Source: Candidatus Enterococcus ferrettii (GTDB lineage: Bacteria > Bacillota > Bacilli > Lactobacillales > Enterococcaceae). From it: DNA of 26,364 nt. Below are positions 22,277 through 26,364 of this stretch, piece after piece (position 1 is the stretch's first letter; each line of letters starts with the position of its first letter). The position numbers and the translations under genes are program-made. The DNA lies in NCBI RefSeq assembly GCF_017377655.1, contig NZ_JAFREL010000056.1, positions 1 through 26,364 on the forward strand. Direction: 5' to 3'. The notes beneath the pieces were generated by a model, which worked only from the letters and a program-made list of their open reading frames with translations, had not been told where the DNA came from and made no database searches.

Positions 22277-23434
22277 GTGAAGCAATCACAGAATCAGCTT
22301 ACCCTTTATCCAACACCAGCACCGATTATGCAGGAAGAGTTAGTCACACAACCACTATTAGCAGAAATCGAACGAGTTTGTGAGTACCTGTATGCCCCAC
22401 ATGGCACGTTGAATGACGAACAACGAGAAAAGATTTACCAGTATTTTGAGCAATTGTTCAGACTGATGAACAGCAGCTATCATGTTGAACTGTTGCTAGT
22501 GCCAGGTACCTTGAATTGGAAAGCATTTTGGCAAGCATTGCATCAGTTTTTTCCGCAGTTTGCTTGGTTGAAGGCACAAACGGAAGAACCAAAATATGGT
22601 CGACAGGTTTATCGCTTTGATTTTGTTCCGTTAGTTTTCAGAGAAGAAGGTTTTCCCTTTGCGATTCAGTTGGAGGACAGCTTAAACCAGCAGTTTCCAA
22701 CAACTAACGAAAATTCGATGGGACGAGCAGAGCAGTTGTTATTGGAATTGGCAGAGCAGCATTTTTCTGAAGGCATTGTTCAAGAAGAAAAACGAGCAGA
22801 AGAATCAATTTCGACCAATCAAGCAACCGAACAGCCTCAGGAATCTATGGTTCCTGCAGACCGAATCCAAAAAGAAGACGTACGTCAAGAAAGTCAAAGC
22901 AAAGCTCGTCTTCGGGCAGTCAACCAAAAGCTGGAGCTGGTGATTGAAAAGCTAGAGCTTTCAATGCTTTACAGCGGGATTCAATATTTTGATCAAAAAA
23001 GCACGGAAGAAAGTGATTGGGATAGGCGGATCAGGATTAGTCTCCGGGAATATACCTATTTGCTCCAAAAGGCTCGCTTCTTAGAACAGATGTGGCATCT
23101 AAACGGGGAGCTGATTAACAAATCTGAAAAGATGACAGTCACCGGGAATAAATTGGTTTACGAACGAGATCAGGTGAAGCAAATCAAAGCCAATCTTTCA
23201 GCAAGAGATATCCACTTTGTCTTGTATGAATGCCAAGTGATTGAATCCCGTGCAAAAGTTCACGCTCGACCATGGTTCCGTAAGCCTTTCGTGAAGCTGA
23301 TGAAAATGGATTATGACAATTTATTGAGTAAAGCAGCTTACTTTGACCTTTTGCAAGGAGAAAATTCACTGATAGAACGAATGGTTCGAGAACAACAAGA
23401 TACATCAGTCGAAGAAGCTCAGGAGGTTGGCTGA
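22277..23434 (+). CDS. Unknown 385-residue cytoplasmic protein
   Basis: I do not recognise this family. The protein is soluble, with no signal peptide or TM segment. An N-terminal part of about 145 residues is rich in aromatic residues (FRLMNSSYHVELLLVPGTLNWKAFW-like region). A Gln/Glu-rich linker follows (about 165-205), then a C-terminal helical part (about 210-370) with many Arg/Lys and Leu residues. GTG is the start, with GGGAGG seven bases upstream, 18 bases after the previous gene. The C-terminal helices could form a coiled-coil partner for the preceding protein. The stop codon TGA is directly followed, in the same frame, by the N-terminal sequence of the signal peptidase. Confidence 0.75.
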   Translation: MKQSQNQLTLYPTPAPIMQEELVTQPLLAEIERVCEYLYAPHGTLNDEQREKIYQYFEQLFRLMNSSYHVELLLVPGTLNWKAFWQALHQFFPQFAWLKAQTEEPKYGRQVYRFDFVPLVFREEGFPFAIQLEDSLNQQFPTTNENSMGRAEQLLLELAEQHFSEGIVQEEKRAEESISTNQATEQPQESMVPADRIQKEDVRQESQSKARLRAVNQKLELVIEKLELSMLYSGIQYFDQKSTEESDWDRRIRISLREYTYLLQKARFLEQMWHLNGELINKSEKMTVTGNKLVYERDQVKQIKANLSARDIHFVLYECQVIESRAKVHARPWFRKPFVKLMKMDYDNLLSKAAYFDLLQGENSLIERMVREQQDTSVEEAQEVG

Positions 23435-23506
23435 GGTCGAAGATTTCCAAGCTTAAATCAATGGCCAAAAGTTTCAAAATTAGCAGGAGCCCTTGTTAGC
23501 TGTTAC

Positions 23507-23950
23507 TTGGTATTTCTCATTACATTCCGGGCCTATTACTGGCTATACCCAAAATACTTTGTCAGTGGCGAGTCCATGAATCCCACCTATTGGGAACAAG
23601 AGATTGTCCAGGTGAAAGCACACCGAAAACCAGAGCGTTTCGATGTAGTCGTGCTGCATCCGCCAGATGCCCCCGAAGAGTTGTATTTGAAACGGATTAT
23701 CGGTTTGCCAGGGGAACGAATTAATTATCAAGACGGCGAGTTATTCATTAACCATGAAATAGTAAGCGATGCTTTTGCTTATCGAACGGAAGATTTTAAT
23801 TGGGATAGTTTTTCGAATCAAACAATACCTGAGAATTATTACTTCGTATTAGGAGACAATCGCACCATTTCAAAAGACAGCCGAATCTTCGGGTTAGTCT
23901 CAGAAAAACAAATTTTAGGCATCGTGCAAGAGGGGAACACGAAGAAATGA
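23507..23950 (+). CDS. Bacterial-type signal peptidase I (start unclear)
   Basis: Signal peptidase I cleaves signal peptides at the outer face of the membrane. The product shows box B SGESMNPTY with the catalytic Ser (S23 from the TTG start), box D LKRIIGLPGE with the catalytic Lys (K62), and the C-terminal LGDNRTISKDSR box. The start is a problem. The only canonical in-frame start is TTG 23507, inside the membrane segment and 18 bases from AGGAG. Yet the frame reads as typical peptidase N-terminus upstream (SLNQWPKVSKLAGALVSCYL), back to the TGA of the previous gene. One extra T in the TTT at 23444-23446 would join this to TTG 23427, which overlaps that stop codon. It overlaps the next gene by four bases. 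Confidence 0.85.
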   Translation: MVFLITFRAYYWLYPKYFVSGESMNPTYWEQEIVQVKAHRKPERFDVVVLHPPDAPEELYLKRIIGLPGERINYQDGELFINHEIVSDAFAYRTEDFNWDSFSNQTIPENYYFVLGDNRTISKDSRIFGLVSEKQILGIVQEGNTKK

Positions 23951-24255
23951 AGACACTGCAAGACAAAATTGAATGGTACACCTTTTGGTACTGGGTTTAT
24001 TGGTTGTTCTCCTTGGTAGTGTTATTGGGAGTTATGGTATTAGGAATCTTTTTCTACTTTACTGATTTTCAGGAGGTAGTGACGGTCAGTCAATTGTTTC
24101 TTCTGTTGTTATTGATGATTCTAGCCCTTTATTTACGAATGACAGCTCTGTATTACCACAATGTGCTGTTGAAGTTGAAGCAATTAGCGGCCAGACCAAG
24201 AAAGCCAAGAGAACGTCCACGACCACAAGAGAGGCGTCAGCCAGATGAAAGGTAA
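23947..24255 (+). CDS. Small two-TM protein with basic C-terminal tail
   Basis: This is a 102-residue membrane protein. Two hydrophobic segments (about residues 16-37 and 48-64) are followed by a tail (about 78-102) of almost only Arg, Pro, Lys, Gln and Glu (ARPRKPRERPRPQERRQ). By the positive-inside rule both ends should face the cytoplasm. The ATG overlaps the signal peptidase stop (ATGA), and the gene's end overlaps the next start by 11 bases, so translation is tightly coupled. I do not recognise a family. The Arg/Pro tail resembles in composition the N-terminus of the SipW-like peptidase in the same operon. Confidence 0.75.
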   Translation: MKTLQDKIEWYTFWYWVYWLFSLVVLLGVMVLGIFFYFTDFQEVVTVSQLFLLLLLMILALYLRMTALYYHNVLLKLKQLAARPRKPRERPRPQERRQPDER

Positions 24256-25321
24256 ATGGTTGCTGATCAGTTTAGGAGTGAGTATTTTTCTGCTTATTGG
24301 CAATTTGATACCTGAAAAGCAAGTTATATCGGCAGAAGCGAAGGAGTCTTTTGCTTCACAACGAGAAACAACAAGTCAAATGACTAGTGTTACTGCCGGC
24401 AGCAGCACAGTTCAAGAATCAATCGAATCAATGATGACCGTGGAGACTTCTTCTGCAGGAAAAAACCAAAGTAATGAATTGTCAGGAGCAAAGGTTACAA
24501 CTACGTCAACAAGTGAATCAAAAGAAGCCATGGAAAAATCGAGTGGTTCTTCATCAAGTGCTTCAGAAATAATAACTGAAAAAATACCCATGGAAAAGGT
24601 AGAAAAAAACTATCAGTTCTCGGTAATTGAGAATTTAACGACAAAAACGTTCATTCAAACGATTGCCAATGATGCGCAACAAATTGCCTGGCAGAAAGAG
24701 TTGTATGCTTCGGTCATGATTGCACAGGCAATTTTGGAAACAGGTTCTGGCAACAGTCGATTGGCTCGACCACCTTATCATAATCTGTTTGGAATTAAAG
24801 GAAGTTACCAAGGCAAGCAGGTCTCTTTTAAAACACAAGAAGATAGAGGGAATGGGGAGCTCTATACGATCCAATCCACTTTTCGCCAGTATCCAAGCTA
24901 CAGAGAATCCTTGGAGGATTATGCAGCACTTTTGAAAAATGGTCTCTCAAGCAATATTGGTTTCTACCAAGAAACATGGAAGACAAATGCTGGAACATAT
25001 CACGAAGCGGCGAAAGCTCTAACTGGAAAATATGCGACTGATACAACCTATGATAAGAAGCTGACTGCGTTGATTGAAGCATACAATTTAACGATCTATG
25101 ATCAAGATCCAACGAAAAGCATTGAAGCAGAGCAGGAAAAAATAGTCAGTGATCCAATCGAACTGGAAAATAATTCGGAAGACAAACAAAAGGTTGAAGC
25201 TTCCAATGAACCTGTGGAACCAGCAATTATTGTCAATGAGACAACGCAATCAGCAGTAATGATTCCACCGACTGCCCAACGACCAGCTAAACAGCTGTAT
25301 GGCAATCGAAGTGTCCAATGA
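24245..25321 (+). CDS. Secreted GH73 endo-beta-N-acetylglucosaminidase
   Basis: The enzyme hydrolyses peptidoglycan glycan strands. The 358-residue protein has a signal peptide (about 1-31, ending VISAEA), a Ser/Thr-rich linker (about 35-115) and a GH73/FlgJ-type glucosaminidase domain (about 128-285). The domain shows the general-acid Glu in QAILETGSG (E165), then HNLFGIKGSY and FRQYPSYRESLEDYAALL, all typical of the family. A hydrophilic tail of about 70 residues follows, with no LysM, WxL or LPXTG anchor visible. Within this operon it probably opens the wall locally for assembly of an exported structure, or remodels it during export; that is inference. The start ATG overlaps the preceding gene. 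Confidence 0.92.
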   Translation: MKGKWLLISLGVSIFLLIGNLIPEKQVISAEAKESFASQRETTSQMTSVTAGSSTVQESIESMMTVETSSAGKNQSNELSGAKVTTTSTSESKEAMEKSSGSSSSASEIITEKIPMEKVEKNYQFSVIENLTTKTFIQTIANDAQQIAWQKELYASVMIAQAILETGSGNSRLARPPYHNLFGIKGSYQGKQVSFKTQEDRGNGELYTIQSTFRQYPSYRESLEDYAALLKNGLSSNIGFYQETWKTNAGTYHEAAKALTGKYATDTTYDKKLTALIEAYNLTIYDQDPTKSIEAEQEKIVSDPIELENNSEDKQKVEASNEPVEPAIIVNETTQSAVMIPPTAQRPAKQLYGNRSVQ

Positions 25322-25334
25322 AAGAAGGGGAGAT

Positions 25335-26288
25335 ATGTCGAGACAACGTGAATATCGGGATCATGACTACGAGTTTGACGAACCGTCGTATCGTGACCGG
25401 CCCCCTTCCAATCGTCGAATGACCAGAAGAAACGATTATTACGAAGAAGAGTATAACGACAGAAGAGCCTATCCGCCTCACCGACCGACTAACCGAGGAC
25501 AGGACAGAAGCTATCCGCGTCGGGATGTTCCCCCTTTAAGAGAATCGTATCCATCGCGGGGTGGGCCGGAGCGATATGGAAATCCGCGACCAAATAACTA
25601 TGGTTATGAACGAGAGCGGATAGCACCACCAAGACAGCGGCCTCAACGACCAAGACCAACTCAACAGGGAACACCACCTCTACAAGAGGCGAAAAAGTCT
25701 ACGAATCGTAAAATATTCTTGTTCGTGTATAACTTGTTCTTTTACACATTGACGATAGGGATTTTGTTAAGCTCCTTGATGTTTGCCTTTAGTGAGAAGT
25801 CGGATGCGGCGATCTTTGGCTATCGTTTCTACCAAGTTTTGACCAATTCAATGGCGCCACAACCAGATTCACCTTCACGGGGATTTTATGCTGGCGATAT
25901 TGTGCTGGTAAAGATGGCAGATGGCAGTCAGGTTAAGGAAGGCGATATTGTCACCTTTCAAGTGGGTGAAGGAGACCGTTACTTGACCCATAGAATGGTA
26001 GAGCGGTTAGACGAACTAAACGGGGAAAAGGGTGACTACATTGTCACCAAAGGGGACGCAAACAACAGTAAGGACCCACCGATTTCCGCAGATAGAATCT
26101 ACGGGAAAGTGGCCTTTGTGATTCCTAAGATGGGCAGTGTTCTGAACTTTGTACAGGAAAATCTGTGGCTATGTTTAGTGTGTGTGGTATCCACGTTCGG
26201 CTTCTTTCTAGTTCTTAAAGCGTATTTTCTACAGCCTGAACCAGTGAGACGGCCAATGAAACAAACGAAGTATCCAAGAGGGGTATAA
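25335..26288 (+). CDS. SipW/ER-type signal peptidase with long basic N-terminal tail
   Basis: This is a 317-residue Ser-His-Asp signal peptidase (S26B, as in Bacillus SipW and eukaryotic ER peptidases). Catalytic landmarks are NSM (S172), YLTHRM (H219 in place of Lys), GDANNSKDP (D241, D247). TM segments lie at about residues 126-152 and 277-298. Unlike SipW (about 190 residues), it carries about 120 N-terminal residues rich in Arg, Tyr, Pro and Asp, presumed cytoplasmic and disordered. ATG 25335 has AAGGGGAG just upstream. SipW-type enzymes usually process dedicated substrates encoded next door, such as TasA in Bacillus, so the gene beginning at 26351 is a candidate substrate. Confidence 0.9.
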   Translation: MSRQREYRDHDYEFDEPSYRDRPPSNRRMTRRNDYYEEEYNDRRAYPPHRPTNRGQDRSYPRRDVPPLRESYPSRGGPERYGNPRPNNYGYERERIAPPRQRPQRPRPTQQGTPPLQEAKKSTNRKIFLFVYNLFFYTLTIGILLSSLMFAFSEKSDAAIFGYRFYQVLTNSMAPQPDSPSRGFYAGDIVLVKMADGSQVKEGDIVTFQVGEGDRYLTHRMVERLDELNGEKGDYIVTKGDANNSKDPPISADRIYGKVAFVIPKMGSVLNFVQENLWLCLVCVVSTFGFFLVLKAYFLQPEPVRRPMKQTKYPRGV

Positions 26289-26350
26289 CTGCTTGTTTAC
26301 ACAAGTATTTATATAAAAAGTAAAAAAAGGATGTATAGGAGGAAAAAGGA

Positions 26351-26364
26351 ATGAAGAAGAATAA
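26351..26364 (+). CDS. Start of a further gene (partial)
   Basis: ATG AAG AAG AAT begins eight bases after AGGAGG (26337-26342); only four full codons are inside the window. A Met-Lys-Lys-Asn start is typical of a signal peptide. By its place after the SipW-like gene it may be the dedicated substrate, which cannot be judged here. Confidence 0.55.

Overview
The window looks like the chromosome of a low-GC Gram-positive bacterium of the Lactobacillales, most probably an Enterococcus. The basis is a complete WxL surface-protein operon (WxL protein, DUF916-type partner, short LPXTG protein, leucine-rich-repeat WxL protein), a holin-like type I toxin cassette, a ComK-family gene, DUF1659/DUF2922 genes, and a Listeria LMCA1-like P-type ATPase behind a manganese riboswitch. 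No phage structural genes, tRNA, rRNA or CRISPR array were seen.

Left part, minus strand (1-6250): a three-gene membrane cluster with an XpaC-like protein (162-2335); a 26-codon holin-like toxin with a coupled leader peptide and structured RNA (2772-2960); an operon DUF1659 - DUF2922 - unknown - long DUF2922 (3057-4668) whose promoter is framed by four copies of a 10-bp box; and a two-gene competence-like operon (5098-6188) in which both genes, one of them comK, carry an apparent single-base frameshift.

Middle part, plus strand (6900-16300): a solitary tyrosine recombinase (6973-8079), then the WxL operon (8462-14469) ending in a winged-helix regulator with a degenerate receiver domain. Next come a three-TM protein (14598-15272) and a broken homing-endonuclease-repeat gene (15783-16297). 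A yybP-ykoY Mn2+ riboswitch (16425-16551) then controls a Ca2+/Mn2+-type P-ATPase (16591-19272).

Right part, plus strand (19300-26364): a second, paralogous solitary recombinase (19889-20995) followed by a tightly packed operon. It encodes an acidic Tyr-rich coiled-coil protein, an unknown cytoplasmic protein, a bacterial-type signal peptidase I, a small two-TM protein with a basic tail, a secreted GH73 glucosaminidase, a SipW/ER-type signal peptidase with a 120-residue Arg/Tyr/Pro-rich tail, and the first codons of a further gene.

The most interesting pattern is that the two recombinase genes carry the same cassette. Their N-terminal DNA-binding domains are nearly identical, and the noncoding region after each stop codon is recognisably homologous: a LacI/CcpA-like palindrome about 60 nt downstream and a pair of CCGTCA-like repeats about 120 nt further on. 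Each cassette lies directly ahead of a cell-surface operon. The recombinases may be domesticated regulators of these operons, or the two regions may be attachment-like sites able to excise the roughly 13 kb between them. The dual-signal-peptidase operon on the right is the best candidate for a little-described export or surface-fibre system.
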